Assembly: GCA_031308135.1 (NCBI GenBank)
Contig: JAHLJT010004567.1
Coordinates: forward strand, 130,564,971-130,628,970
Source of the DNA: Acheta domesticus
Taxonomy: Eukaryota > Arthropoda > Insecta > Orthoptera > Gryllidae
DNA: 64,000 bases
Direction of reading: 5' to 3'
Part shown: in pieces, positions 34,470 through 47,885 of the stretch
How the letters are laid out: each line of letters starts with the position of its first letter
How positions within the stretch are numbered: position 1 is the first letter of the stretch
Program-made: the position numbers and the translations under genes
The notes under the pieces: model-generated
The model's input: only the letters and a program-made list of their open reading frames with translations
Databases searched by the model: none
What the model was told of the DNA's origin: nothing

Positions 34470-37400
34470 TTATACATACGTTATACATTCAATAAGTATA
34501 CCAAGACAATAAATGTCAATCTTGCGAACGTTTGTGTCCACACCGAATATCATATCGGCTTAAGTATTGCAATGCTTCTGATTACAATGCATGTAATGGT
34601 AGTGAGGATGTCATGGTGGGGAAATCACCCGTTGAATTGCGCTTACTGAGGCTGAGCTCTCGAAGATAATTACACAGGCCCCTAATCGAAGGTGCCCATC
34701 CCCGGCTTCCCTTTGCGTCCGGTGTAGGAGGGCCGCCGCTTGCATAGTATCTGTGTCTCGCAGGGCCTCCTGTTGTCATAGCCAAGTCGGCGCCACTGGT
34801 TGAACTCTGGCATTCGCTATAGATATGCAGCGCTCTAACCGTACCTCTAGAGCCAGTGGTGTAGCTAGTGCATCCGCAGTTTTAGCGCATCGATTCAATC
34901 TAGTATTGTACCATATAATACAAATGTACTAGTTTTACTGGATTTGGTTGTACTCGAGTAGGTAGCTCGAAAGTATTCTGGAAAATCCTAGAAAAAATTA
35001 AATTCTAGAAACTCTCTCTCTCTCTCTTTCCCTGCACTTTCTTTCTGTCTTATATCAAGGAAAGATGGTGGTGAGTATGGTTTTAGAAGGTGCAAACGAC
35101 ACAAAAAAACAATTGCTGAAAAAAACTTCAGACAGAAAATATAGAATTGTGTATATTATGCTATCAAGAATATATCATGCAGTCCACAAGTTATGTCACG
35201 TTCTAACACCATTACTATAGTGAGCAACTCGCCAAACATTTAAAAATTATTTTCGGGGCTCCTGTCACGCTGCTTAGATTTTAATCTACAAAATCATACA
35301 TTTTTCGATCTTCAGTTACATTTTTGGGGGCTTAGCTCTCCTGGGTACCTGGACTTCATAGCACGGGTGGTCTAAACGAACTGATTATCAAACTGAATGT
35401 AAAATGTGTTTGACTGTTTTTATGTGAAAATACATCACACGTATCTAACAATATATATCTGATTGTTAATAAACGCTTAGCTATATTACGATGCATATCC
35501 TCAAACCGTACCGGAATACGTTATAACTCACAGTTCAGAGGCTATATGTTCGAAGTTGGGTTTCAGTATGAATCTATTTCCATTATAAAACAATTATTTA
35601 CGTAGGGTAGACGGTTACATACACGGTTATTTGCACTGCATTTGTGCATACAATATTATATACTCCGGGGAAAAAGTCACTAGTTATCTTTACGTAATTT
35701 AGTATGTTTTGTAACTGTAATATCTCCGACGTTCACATTTTGTTTCCATTTACCATACTTAATAATTTTGGAGAGGTACATGAACATGTATAAGATATTT
35801 TATTAAAAAAACAAATTCAATACATTTTGTTGTAAAATTGGTTCAGTATTACGACATCGTAAATTTAATATAATTTTACACTTATTCGTGAAATGTTCAA
35901 ATATAGATTAAAGAAGTAAATATTTTAAATAAAAATACCATTGAGTGTTTGTTGTAGTGTGTACTGTTGTCATGTGTACCATAATAAGACAATGCTGTAT
36001 TTCCATTGCATATTCCACAGAAAAAACTTGAACACTCCCCTTCCTTGGATTACGAGCTCAAAGCTATTTTTGTGATCTTATGGTAGAAAATTCTTTTTCA
36101 TTGCCGATTATGACCACGCCATACCGTTGCGGCGTCTCTAAGTAGCCGCCATACTGGGTCAAAAATGTCGAATCATACATGGATTATCCGACACCGACAG
36201 GCCGCCACACTTCGTTTCCTTGTTCCTCGTAACACTGACTAACTTCTCAAAAAGTTTAACTTTGAGATTATCATACGTCGATTTTCTTGCTGGCTCCCGG
36301 TCTCTTTGTTTGATGAAGCTCTAAGCAAACAGCCAGAGCGTCCGCAAGCTGTGAGATGGTGACCCTCGTGGTGAGCAGGCTGCTATTGGAACTGTTCCGA
36401 AAACAGTCTCGTGTACCAGAGTGATTGCAAATGCCTTCGGAGCTTTGGATTCTACCCGCGTCAATATTACAAGCAGTATGTGATGAGTTGTTCTTGCGAA
36501 GTTGTAAGCATATTCCCTCCAGCGAAGAAAAATGATGTGCTCTATTGTGACATTTTAGTTGAACCGCATTACCAAGTTCTTGGCGTTTTATGTGTGGCAC
36601 CTTTTTACCTTACTATAACATAAGCAGTGATGAAATTGCGGCAATGAAATTGGGGAAAATAAATTATGAAAATTGTGTATGTTTATGTGGACAATGTATT
36701 TCACTGTAAGGCAGTTTTTATAAGCGTCTCGTATTGCCAGTAAAATATTTTCACTCCCAGAAATAGCATCATATGAGTAAAAGAAGTCCCTCTGTGGGTT
36801 CGAAGGCAAATCCTAATCATTTGCATAGCGTAGTTCGACTTACGGAGTGATACTATTTACCAGTCCATACAGCGGCGAGATCTCTAAACTACCGGTGCAA
36901 GCAGAAACTGCAGACCATTTCTTTTAGTTCTGTTGTTAGTCTCGGTTTTGTTCGGTTTTTTTGTAATGGTAAATAGTACACCCGGTGTATGTCAAGAAAA
37001 CTTAATATATTAAAATTAAAACACACTTGCAAATCTGTGGTCACGGGGTAAACGTTCTTAGTCAAAAATTTTAGTTTGGAGAAATCAAGGGTTAGATTTT
37101 GAGCCAACGCTTTTTCCTACGCTCAACACTATTTCCCAACGCTTTTTTGTCGTAAAGGAGACATTCGCATTCGGTCGTTTTAGTAAAATAAAATATAGAT
37201 ACTTAACTTGCAGTTTCAGTACTTTACTCAATTTCGCCAAAAATTGACTTTAGAACTTTTATCCCGTGGCCACAGAAATGTATTTACCTTTCGGTGGGCG
37301 CGCCTTTTATACAAAAGCGAGCGCGTAGAGGCACTGCATACTGCCTCAAGAAAACAGTATTTTCCCTTCTCAAAACTTCTATTATTTAATTGAAGAAGGA

Positions 37401-40400
37401 AGAATAAAAATTCTAAACTATTCGTTATCACATTTTAAATAATTCATTTTACAAATCAGAGAAATGTGGCTAGTTTTAGGTACAGAATAATAAATAAAAC
37501 ATCTTTTCAGAAAACCTTAATAACCCTAAATAACCAAACAAAAAAAGGATATAAGTAATAGGAAAAAATTAATAAGAAACAACATTGAACATCTTCATTT
37601 TTTGTTAAAATCATCGAAAATACATGTAGACGAACAATCTGAGTATGTCAAATGTTTGTTTGGAATACTAAAAATACTAACATGAGTGGGCGCGGTAAAG
37701 CACGAAATGCTGCAGGTCAGAACTTATCTTCAAATCTTCATTACGACTGATAAGGAGAATGCAAAGCAATCGGGGATTCCCGTGTTACATTCAGAATGTT
37801 GCCAAGTGAGAATAATGAAGCCCCCTGACATGTCAAATCGCCGTACTCCTTTTGAGAACAATAAAAGCACAAAGTCAGCACGGAGTGCTGCCGCGTGCCC
37901 ACCGGAAGGTTGAAAGTAAACTTAGACAAAAGCGCATTTTCCATTTCCAAAACACCACTTAGAGTCTTTACTTTTTCTGACGTTATTAATAGAATATCCT
38001 ACTCGTAGCTCTGTACGTTAGATAATGCAATCCTCAGTCTTTTCAGTATCCAGAGTACCTTTAAGTCGTATTCTGTCCTTGATCACGGAATGACATGAAA
38101 TCTATCATTGTTTCCAAGGAGTTGGAAATTGGCCCCAGGAAATTTTGTGATGATATTCTGGAGAGGAACAATAAATGACCCTGGGAATATCGATTGTTTT
38201 ACAATTAACCCCTCAAGAAGCATTCTCAATACGTGTATTGTAATTTTCTCTTTCGTTCAGATTATAATTCAGAGCAGCCCTAACTCTGTCCAAGGACGTC
38301 TTATAGAACAAATTTGTCATCAACACAATTGACGGCTTATCTTCTTTGACCTATACACCAATTAAAAGGACTCCGGAATTTGTTAAAATTCTCCACAATC
38401 GTGTAGGACTTTCTTCACAGATTTTGCATCTGTGCGAGAACTATCTCACACAATGAAAAGAAGAAAGAAGTCTGCAGAAATACTCACATCTTGAACTTTC
38501 ACGAATGAAAAGAAGTGTCAAAAACAAAACAAGAATAAAACTAGACAGAAGGATATAAGATAAGAAAACGTAAGCCTACATGACATTGAGTATTTTGACA
38601 AAGGTACAAACACTAATTGTTCCTTGGAATATCCAGTCACTACCAAAACTTTTATGACAGTGAAACACATTTTGAAAATATTATGAAAGCCTTATTAGTA
38701 ATATCACGAGTTTCTTCTTCATTTCTGCTTTTGAAAATGTTTCACCTTACTCCGATGTCGAGAATAGATGCCCAAAATGTAGACTAATAAGAAAAAATAT
38801 ATTTTGGGAATATATTTATTCGCATTTTGTTAAATTTACTACAAATAAATTCTCAATATACATAGATTGTATTCTAATGCTAATTTAAAAATACGTGTTT
38901 CCTATCTAAAACTAACTTTAAAAATAAAATGTAAACTTCCCTTCTTCCAGTCTAATTAAATCAACCGCAGCGATTCAATCAGTTGAAAAGATCTGTTTAA
39001 GGAATGAAAGGAACGTGGTAGAGTGTGGAAAAGCGAGTAACAGGAAGAGACGATAAAGAAGGAATGAGTAAAGAGGGCACGACGGGAACAGACGTCATTA
39101 AAATACATTTTCCACAGAATTCGTTAATAACATGCAGGGATTTTTAATTCTAAAATGGAAATGTGCCGGAACAAAAAATAATAATTACATTTTTTCTAAA
39201 TGATGGTGTCTATTCAAAGTTATATTTTTTATACGGATTACGAGGATTACCAGGATATTATTTGCACATTTCAATAACACCTGTACCTAAATAATTCACT
39301 GTCGATCTCTTCTTGGCACTCACTACTAATTATTCAATAATCACATTGTTTCTGTTCATATCACTTACAGAACTTGCTAATGAAAGTTACCGTTTATAAT
39401 AGATTATAATATCAATATTAGAAGTGAAAGAAGAGTTACCTTTGATAGTAAAAGGAATATTCTTTGCAAAAACAAACATGAATTAGTACGATATCATATA
39501 TTTCAAATTAATAGCAAAGGAAATAAAATCTAATTCGAATGCAGCTTACCATAAAAAGGAAATGTACGCATCATTGAAAATTAACCTTGATCGATTGACT
39601 GTTAAATAATATTAAAGAAGAAACATTCATGAATCTCTACATTCTGGCAAACCTAAAATGATATCTCCATAAAGTCCGAATTGATCTGAACACAAAATTA
39701 AGTTCATTATTCAGAATTCTGTACGCCAACGTACGTTTGCGCCGATTGCCTTAGTATTGTCGGGAAACAGATTATTTCGTTGACACGCATTTGGGCTACA
39801 GAAAGGAATCGTACGAATAATGAATAAATGTCAGCCACGTGATTCCTGTTGTACAATATGACAATTATTGAAAATGTACTCGTGACATCCTCGTAATCAT
39901 CATACTTTTCCATATTTCAGGAATTAGAATTCCATTTTCGCTCTGACATGATATGCGTTTTCATTCACCCCAAGGCTGCGAGATTTAAAAATCTAAATAT
40001 AACTTGTATATTACGGAATTCCTGATTCTCGGGAAAAGCGTCGGCGTCGGTTATGTATCCTATATAGAATATTCTTATTGCGAAGCCCATCGACACTCGC
40101 TTGCAATTCCAGAACATGAAAGAAATCCCTGGGACAAGGGATGAGGGTGGGGAGCGAATGAAGAAAGAGATATTAAATATCAAGGACATCTGAGTATAAA
40201 TACAGTTTCAAATGACCTTCATTCGTCGGTGCAAATAAATATTCGAGATTGCCTTATGTGTTTCATTTACATTTTTGCTTGTTAAAGTTGCAAGAAGCTA
40301 CGAGTGTTACTGTTGGCAAATAGGTGTTTGGCACAAGATTATTCATTTTACTCATACGTGGAGAGTATCAGAATGTTTGGGCGGTCTAGAAAACATGATA

Positions 40401-40885
40401 ACCAATATTGCACATCGGTATACGCTGATACGGGGTAACATAAAAGGGATTACTATGCGACCTTGTGTAAGGGTTGTTCGTGAAATGACAATATCCGTTG
40501 ACTAAAACGATGAACGACATTTGAAAACAATATTCTGCAGCGGGCAATGGGAATCATAATTGGTTTCAGGGAACTATCGTCTTTGCTTGTGACCACATTG
40601 CAGATTTACTGATTGTGACTGTTTTTAGCACATCCAGAGTAGCGTTCGCCGGCCTGCTCGTCACATCTCCGGATATTACTTATTTTCGATATGTAGAATG
40701 AAAATGAATGTATGTTGAAATGTCAGCGGTTGAATGCGTTGGTCCTCTTGAGTGAGAGAATTTTCTGCAGTGAGTGTATGTCATGTGGAGGGGGGGTAGG
40801 CGGATGTAATATCCTTCACCAGCACGTTTAACTGCCGTGTCGTCAGCCGGTATACTCAGAGAGAGCCGCGGGATCCTCAGTGAGA
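34470..40885. other. Long intronic stretch, no gene recognised
   Basis: Contains a CT-rich simple tract at 35010-35040, a dispersed repeat piece at 35255-35395, and a GC-richer block at 34590-34800. Frames such as 36271-36600 minus have no motif that I recognise. Confidence 0.45.
35255..35395 (+). repeat. Diverged copy of the 14.7-kb dispersed repeat
   Basis: TTAGCTCTCCTGGGTACCTG followed by CATAGCACGGGTGGTCTAAACG matches the second 54-bp unit and right flank at 14767-14835. Confidence 0.45.
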
Positions 40886-40893
40886 GTCTCAGG

Positions 40894-41515
40894 CAGTGGT
40901 GGGGATGGCAAAATCACATCAATGTTTTTAAAACATCGATATTTTCCACCAGAAACATCGCTATATTAACTTCGATTTTTTTTCAGATCGGTATATTTTT
41001 ACAGAATCATCGACGTTTTTTTAAAAAAAGGTTTATTTTTTCGATAATTTTGTACGTGGTAATATCATTACACTGCATTTTGAGCCTTGTGTGTATAGAA
41101 TATTGATTAGAAAATAAAGGTGATAGAGTGCTTTAAGGCAAAATACTATACTTTAAACTAATGTTTACGTATTATCTGTATTAGATACAGGAGGTTTTCC
41201 TTCGATGATTTCTGAATGAAAGTGAAAACGTGGAATAATAAGAATACACGATGTCTTATTTTTTATTTTCTTATTGAAGGGAGACGCGCATTCGATAAAC
41301 ATTATTATTAACATTATTTATAGTGCGTCTCCAAACAACAAAATATAACAGCATTTCATTTAAGTACTCTCAAGAAGGGAAACAGAACGGGTAAATACCA
41401 TTTGTTTTATCACATTTAAAACATCGGTATTTTAAATATCAGTGTTTTCATCGATATCGAAAACGTTTTGGTGATGTATAGACATGTCGATGTGTTTATA
41501 AAATCTGCCAGCACT
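40894..41515. mobile_element. Possible hAT-like non-autonomous element
   Basis: Starts CAGTGGTGGGGATGGCAAAAT and ends CTGCCAGCAC. Both ends carry repeated ACATCGATATTTT-like and ATCGATGTTT-like words, as seen in subterminal regions of some insect hAT elements. The flanking 8-mers do not match, so the borders are uncertain. Confidence 0.35.
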
Positions 41516-41519
41516 AGGC

Positions 41520-41700
41520 AGCGGTCTTCTTGGCCGTTGCGCTTCAGGAGGCCCGCCGACGCGGACCTGCGGCCGACGGGCGCGTTCACGTCACCGCCTT
41601 ACACTCGCGCTGCCTTCGCAAACGTGCGCTGCCTCCGCAAACGGGGAGCGCCAAAGAGGTCGGCGTGCGCGGTCCACCGGGTAGAAAAGCCAGCGAGTAG
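41520..41700. other. GC-rich patch without a supported gene
   Basis: CpG-rich block next to the hAT-like segment. Frames on both strands lack domains. Confidence 0.4.
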
Positions 41701-41704
41701 AAGG

Positions 41705-42720
41705 CAGGAGTTGCAAAGAACCGTCTAAAGAACTATTATAAATGTGAATTAATACCTTACTGTAACTAAAAATTGAAACGAAAAATTTGGGCCCTTTGTC
41801 AGGAACTTTTAGGGGGGCTCGGGTGTGTATATAGCAGTGTGTATATATTTCAAATGCCAATAACATTTTTGCAAGTAAGTAAAATTTACATTACCCCTAA
41901 TCAAAAGTTTGTAATGTCTCCTTCAAAAAAATGTAACGTTCAGAAGACATACGTATGTAGCGAAATCAAGCAACTCAGAAAAAGCACTTCAGAAATCTTT
42001 CTTTTCACCGTTCGTACTAATGGCCGATTGCCGGGCAACAGCTGAAGATGAAGACACTGCCGCTTGACTGGTCTGCGGTCTTGCAAAGAACTGCTATTTT
42101 AGTACGTTTCCGATATGCAAGAGCTCTCTACAGAGCTACGAATCAAGATACTCGCATCAGGAACCGGGCTCGGGTATGGGTACTTCCCTCTATTCATGAC
42201 AAAAAATGCAAAATTAGGTACTACGAAGCATGGAGAATCGTGAGTTATTCCGAATAAGAATTTCAGGTACATATAAGTAGCTTCACATTTCACCAAATTA
42301 TTCCCTCATTTCTTTTCTGAGTTCATCCCTTTGTTTACATATTTTTAATTTAGGAAGAACTAGTGTTGAAAATGTACGTATCAAATCACGCTCACCCAAT
42401 TTTGATTCAACACTATATTATCTAAGGTTGACCTCCTATCCTTTCAATTCCATCTTCATCCGTTTATGAGGATGGGAGTGGGAAACAAAATGGCGAATCA
42501 ACGAAAAATCACGTGCGATCCTTTCATAGAGGGCTTCTCTCTCACTCTTCTGGAAGTGAATACGTAAATAACAGATCAGAGGAGTCGACTAATTCGATAC
42601 CGACAGAAACCACGATCATACTCCTAACTGATGTTGAACACTAAAAAAAAATCTGGCACCGCTCAAAATCGTTCGCGCTATCCACTAGTCAGCCGAGTCT
42701 CTCTAACGTCATTCTTACTG
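41705..42720. other. No gene seen
   Basis: AT-rich intron sequence; no repeat ends or supported frames recognised. Confidence 0.45.
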
Positions 42721-42722
42721 AA

Positions 42723-43465
42723 ATGTTCGTGTGTCTTTTTGTGAGCGTGAGTGCCTTTCTGTCTGCGTGGGTATCTTTTTGCACGCTTGGGTGTCTTTCT
42801 GTGTGTGTGGGTGTCTTTCTGTGTGTGTGGGTGTCTTTCTGTGTGTGTGGGTGTCTTTCTGTGTGTGTGGGTGTCTTTCTGTGTGTGTGGGTGTCTTTCT
42901 GTGTGTGTGGGTGTCTTTCTGTGTGTGTGGGTGTCTTTCTGTGTGTGTGGGTGTCTTTCTGTGTGTGTGAGTGTCATTCTGTGTGCGTGAGTGTCATTCT
43001 GTGTGCGTGAGTGTCATTCTGTGTGCGTGAGTGTCATTCTGTGTGCGTGAGTGTCATTCTGTGTGCGTGAGTGTCTTTCTGTGTGCGTGAGTGTCTTTCT
43101 GTGTGCGTGAACGTCTTTCTGTGTGCGTGAGCGTCTTTCTGTGTGCGAGAGTGTCTTTCTGTGTGCGTGGGTGTCTTTTTGCGTGCTTGAGTGTCTTTCT
43201 CCGTGCTTGGGTGTCTTTCTGTGTGTGTGTGTGTGTCTTTCTGTGTGTTGTGTCTTCTGTGTGTGGGTGTCTTTCTGTGTGTGTGGGTGTCTTTCTGTGT
43301 GTGTGGGTGTCTTTCTGTGTGTGTGGGTGTCTTTCTGTGTGTGTGGGTGTCTTTCTGTGTGTGGGTATCTTTCTATGTGTGTGAGTGTCTTTCTGTGTGT
43401 GCGTGGGTGTCTTTCTGTGTGCGCGTGGGTGTGTCTGTGTGCGTGTATTTCTGTCTGTGTACCAT
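42723..43465. repeat. 20-bp minisatellite, about 36 units
   Basis: The unit is GTGTGTGTGGGTGTCTTTCT, with variants in which the middle GTGG is GTGA or GCGT. The ends are more diverged than the two homogeneous blocks (42790-42960 and 43255-43365). Cysteine-valine or histidine-threonine rich frames over it are repeat artefacts. Confidence 0.95.
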
Positions 43466-44263
43466 GAAACGCCCGACCGCGTAGAGTACGTAGCAGTGAA
43501 AGGGTAAAATTCATTTGCGCCACGTGCAGAGGCTGTGTTGCAAAAACGCGACCGCTGGCAGCTCATCAGGAAGGCAACCACGCAACAGAGGCAAACTACG
43601 TCAAATTACAAAAAGCAGCAAAGCGTGTCTGCCCTTCCTTTCTCGCCACCCAGGGCTCCAAGCGAATGACACACATTGCCCCTGGCATTGTGCAGACAAA
43701 GTTTGGAGACAGTTGTCATCAAATGGGTCCCGGTTATGAAGTCACCAAATACTTCACCTTTAATAAACCTCAGAGAGTCGTCATATATTTTAGACTGAAG
43801 GAAGAAGATAGAAGGAAGGACTGATAGAAGTACCTAATAAGCATACAAGTCAATCGGGCAAATAATAGATTACATAAACTTCTCACCATCTAAAATACCA
43901 TAGTAACTAACTACAGCAATATAAATGACTCTATAGAAGGCTATATGTCGGTTTCCTTCTGCTACAATATGACTTCCCTGTCAGATGCAGTGCAGAACCA
44001 TGTCACATTAAGAAGTTAATTAGCCTTATAGGAGTTGCTTAATTCTTTTTGCAAACTACGTTAGCTAGTGTTTGGGGTTGTTTTTGTTGTCCTAAATGGT
44101 GCGTCCATCTTGTTAATTCCAACCACAAATACCTGATACAGTCAATAAATTGTATTTTCATTTGTAAATAAGATTAATAGGCCTAAAAACATAAGAGTAA
44201 AATATATTATGTAATCGCACCAGACTATTTTGTGAACTGAAATTTTGTATAAAATATTTGTTT
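43466..44263. other. No gene seen
   Basis: Ordinary intronic sequence between the minisatellite and the hAT MITE. Confidence 0.45.
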
Positions 44264-44271
44264 GTGCGTGG

Positions 44272-45047
44272 CAGTGGCGTAGCGTGACTCACACGTTTGG
44301 GGATGCTCAACAATAACACACAAAATGTCACTATCAACTACTTCGTCTAACAGGCGAACGCCACACAAGGCAGATACTCTGGGACTACTTCCACGATCTC
44401 GATTGCTTACGACGGTGTAGGCGCTTCCCACAAAATCCTCACAGCAGTCAGGGCTGCCGATGTCTTGAAAGCAAATTATACAATGGCTCAGCTTTAATTC
44501 TTATACGCGAATGGCAATAAGACCATTTGTTAATTTATACATTGCAGACTTAAATAATATGTAATCTATTTAAGAGATAATACAATTTCTTGGATATTAA
44601 TTAAGAAATAGTAGTCAGGCACTATTTCTACAGTTTGTACCATGACCAAGCGGGGACTCCCGAGTGAGAGAGAGAAAGATAATTTACTGAACGCCTGAAG
44701 TGTGCTGCGCTCTCGTGCACAAACGAGGTTCTTTCCGCAGTAGACGCTAGCGTAAAGCAGTCGGGTTTCTCTGGGCCAGGGGTGAAGAGGGGAGAGGGGG
44801 ACCTCGCCATCTGCGCATGCGTCATTGTTCGTCGCGATCTGGCGGCAGACGCTGAAGTATTTTAGCTTTCAAGCAATCAGAGGCCAGCTTCAACAGCCCG
44901 CCGAATTCAATCATAGGAAATCAATTTTAAATTAATACAAAACGTGTTTCGCTCAACAGACCACTTGTAAGATTATCAATACAGTACTTAAGGTTCTTAT
45001 ATACGGGGATGCTCAGCATCTCAGCGTCCCCTGACGCTACGCCACTG
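44272..45047. mobile_element. hAT non-autonomous element with perfect target duplication
   Basis: A 776-bp element with inverted ends CAGTGGCGTAGCGT and ACGCTACGCCACTG, 14 bp each. The 8-mer GTGCGTGG flanks it exactly on both sides (44264-44271 and 45048-45055). GGGGATGCTCA occurs near both ends in the same direction. There is no transposase frame, so it depends on an enzyme elsewhere. The perfect duplication suggests a fairly recent insertion. Confidence 0.88.
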
Positions 45048-45689
45048 GTGCGTGGTACAGCAGATTTGTTTCCTGGGCAGGACGTCTTGTAACTATTGTA
45101 CAATTTCGTGAGGAACTTATCCAAAATTGTCTGTGATTGTCAATGGGCACCCATGTTGGTGCTGTGGCTAATATAACAAGATAAACACAGAGCATAACCA
45201 TGTACAGTTTTTCATAGATAAAACGAATTTAAGCATACGCTACATGCTTGTGAGAAGTTATTCGTTTGTGTACTGAACATTAGGACCTTTATGTAATTAG
45301 GTACTCGAAATAATTTCATTTATTGTAATTGTATTCAAAACAGTTAAAATTTGTCTTAAAGACTGGAACATTTTAGAAGAGATGAGATTAATTTTACAAA
45401 TAAAATACCTTACACAAATTTCTCAAAATTAATATACTTGGGATCTAATAGACTGCGTACGATATGTAACAAAGCAACTAATGAAAGTATAATCATTATA
45501 CTTTTCATAACATTTATTACTACGACGTAACATTGTAATACTAATTGAACACTTAAAAATATTTGGAAAGAGGAAAAAAAGACCAGGCAGTGATTTTAAC
45601 ATGAGAAAATAGACTCCACCTCAACGATCGTATTCAACTCAATTAGCGCTGGCTAAGTATACCGTAACTCACAGTGGTTGAAAAAAAGT

Positions 45690-46400
45690 TGAAATTTTAC
45701 GATCTTGAAAATTTCAGACATTTTATGGAAATGGAAATAGGATCTGCCGTATTATTATGCGCCCTTTGATGCATTCGGACAAAAAATCGAAAAACAAATT
45801 GGAGCCGTTATTGAAAACTTATTTTAATTTTCAAATAGTCATTATTCAAAATTACACAAAAACAACTCACACTAAAAAAATACTTGACATTACTTCAATA
45901 TTTCATATTTAAGATGAGAATTAAGAAAATCTATCTTTAATTATATCCTTAATAATAAAGTGGTTAAAGAAGAGAGTAGAAAAAATTATAAACTCTTGGA
46001 ATTTTAGAAAATTCTAACGTTTGACACAAAATAGGCCCTGCGCCATTTTCCTAATCGTACTTTGCTCTATTCAACCTGAAACTTTAAAAAAAATTTGGAG
46101 GAAAAAGTTGTGAAAATCTTGAAGGTACTTTACGTCAAGTACTTCCAAAAATTAAACGATAATTTTCGAACTCGATGGTCCGCGAAGTCAGTCAGATCGA
46201 TAGGTTAGTCGATCCATTTTGATGAATATTTTGTGCACGGTGCGTTGATAATGGTCCCCATGAGACCGACGGATATGCAGATAAAATATTTGATAAAAAC
46301 AACAACACTTTTTCAGAATCAGGGACCACTAAACCCTGAATTTTGATTACATATACATTTCGTATAAGATATAGTAACAGACTAAGTCTGTGAGAAAGGG
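45690..46400 (+). repeat. Repeat family U, copy 4
   Basis: Has GTTTGACACAAAATAGGCCCTGCGCC-like text (matching the copy 1 word GACCTGCGTCATT), AAGTCAGTCAGATCGATAGG at about 46186, and CTTTTTCAGAATCAGGGACC at about 46309. Block order is the same as in copy 1, but the GACA box is eroded. Confidence 0.6.
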
Positions 46401-46849
46401 AAATCCATTATTTCGGAAGCAGCGTCGTACAAAAACTCTTCTTTTTTGTTTCTTTCCCTGTAGCATCACTCAACTCTCTTAGCACGGTGGATTCGAGAAA
46501 GTATAATTGTGTCTGGGCAGGGACTTACAAAGCATTTTTTGTTACTTTTTCATACCACATTTCAGAACTCTCTAAGCATGGAGAATACGAGAAAGTACAA
46601 TTGTATCTGTGCAGGGATTTACAAAATATATTTTTCATTACTTTTTCCTGTCACATAACTCTCTTGGCAGGATACGAGGGAGTACAACTGTGTGTGCAGG
46701 GGTTTACAAAACAGCTTTTTCGACACCTTTTCCCTTTTCGTCACCGTCACCATTGCATAACTGTCGTGGCTCGGAGGATACGAGGAAGTAGAATGGTGCC
46801 CGCGCGGGGTCGGGAGCGCCAAGGAAGCCTTCGCGCGTGCGCCACCCAC

Positions 46850-46999
46850 CGCCAGACGCCGCCGGTGTTGGTGTCGCGCACGATGCGGCCCAGCTGATCG
46901 AGCACGTGCTGCGTGGCCTCCGAGTACCACTGGATGGTGGGCAGCGCGCGCAGGGCGGCCTCCTCCTCGTCGATGGCGCCCTGGCCCTCCGCCCAGCCT
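46850..46999 (-). CDS. Exon 3 seen of NIT-domain receptor (NIT middle helix)
   Basis: A 150-nt exon with acceptor GTGGTGCGCAG ending at 47000 and donor GTGGGTGG from 46849. It needs two bases before it and leaves CG, which with the first G of the exon at 19039-19290 makes arginine. The product starts GWAEGQGAIDEEEAALRA and holds TIQWYSEATQHVLDQLGRI and TNTGGVW. In NIT domains a helix with a W-Y motif comes between the first helix pair and the LLxY helix; the order here is right. Codons end mostly in G or C. The flanking introns are 14.6 and 27.6 kb. Confidence 0.8.
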
Positions 47000-47483
47000 C
47001 TGCGCACCACGCACACCAGGCATGCAGTTAGTTTAGTACAACTCGGAAATCGTTCGTGAAAAGGAAGTCAGAGGTCATGAAGAACAGGAAGGGGGCAGTC
47101 AAAGAGGAACGCCTTTCTTTCTACTTAAATAAAATCAAGAGAAAGTGAAGTGATGTTATTAACTAAAAAAATTGAATTTGGCAATATTACTCAAACCTTC
47201 TTCTACAACTGTGTTGCCAAGGTCGATGCCACGAGCAGGAGTTCGTGGCACGAGTGCCACCAGGAAATCACCCCTCCATGAAGTTCAACACCCTGCCACC
47301 AGAGACAACACCATTCCTATTGTAAAACGGCGGAGTTACTAATATTTCCTTTCCCGCCGCTAGTTGCGCAGAGAAGCTCGTGTCATTCTGCTGTGCCACA
47401 GGGCGTGCACTTGCCATCAGTAGAAGACCTTGACACCACTGTTCTACAACCTACTTCAGTAGTAACTTTCTACGTCAACGTGT

Positions 47484-47885
47484 GGTAGCACAGTTGCATG
47501 CAAAATGGTCGTCATCGATGCTCGTTAAAGAAGAATTGTGTGATTGAATTCTTGCAATCTGAAGGTGAAATGTCCATTCGCATTCACGAAAGACTGGAAA
47601 ATGTCTACAGGTAATGCAACGGTGGATGTCAGAACTGTTAGACGATGGATTCGACGCAGTAACAAAGCTGAAGAGCAAGCAGCGTTGGGTGACGAAAAGC
47701 GGTCAGTAACTGCAGTTCCACGTAACTTTCAGCAAGTCGATAACATTCATGGTGATCGTATCGGTCAAAGTGCCAAACGGTGACAGAAGGAACGGAATAC
47801 TGCCAAATTCAAAATGTTCATTTTATGAATTTTATTTAAGCAGAAAAAATAGGAGGCATTACTTCCTGACTGACCTACGTAAGTA
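47484..47885 (+). pseudogene. Mariner transposase remnant, head only
   Basis: The piece gives VIEFLQSEGEMSIRIHERLE and, after a damaged glycine-like site, ATVDVRTVRRWIRRSNKAEE, the paired helix-turn-helix of a mariner group common in insects. A short DNA-binding tail follows and the catalytic domain is absent. Downstream, TAGGAGGCATTACTTCCTGA at about 47850 looks like a 3' terminal sequence of the same group. A matching left end was not found, so the element seems 5'-truncated and internally deleted. Confidence 0.65.

Noticed and set aside
36271..36600. 109-residue minus-strand frame
   Set aside because: No motif, splice context or codon bias; likely a chance frame.
40886..41524. Target duplication for the hAT-like segment at 40894
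   Set aside because: Flanks GTCTCAGG and GGCAGCGG do not match, so borders and class stay uncertain.
42678..43581. Frames rich in CVCGCLSVC or HTHRKTPTH
   Set aside because: Products of the 20-bp minisatellite; the apparent cysteine repeats are not a metallothionein or toxin-like protein.
46619..47023. Minus-strand frames of 89-134 residues running past the exon
   Set aside because: They extend the exon or lie in other frames; splice sites and phases support only 46850-46999.
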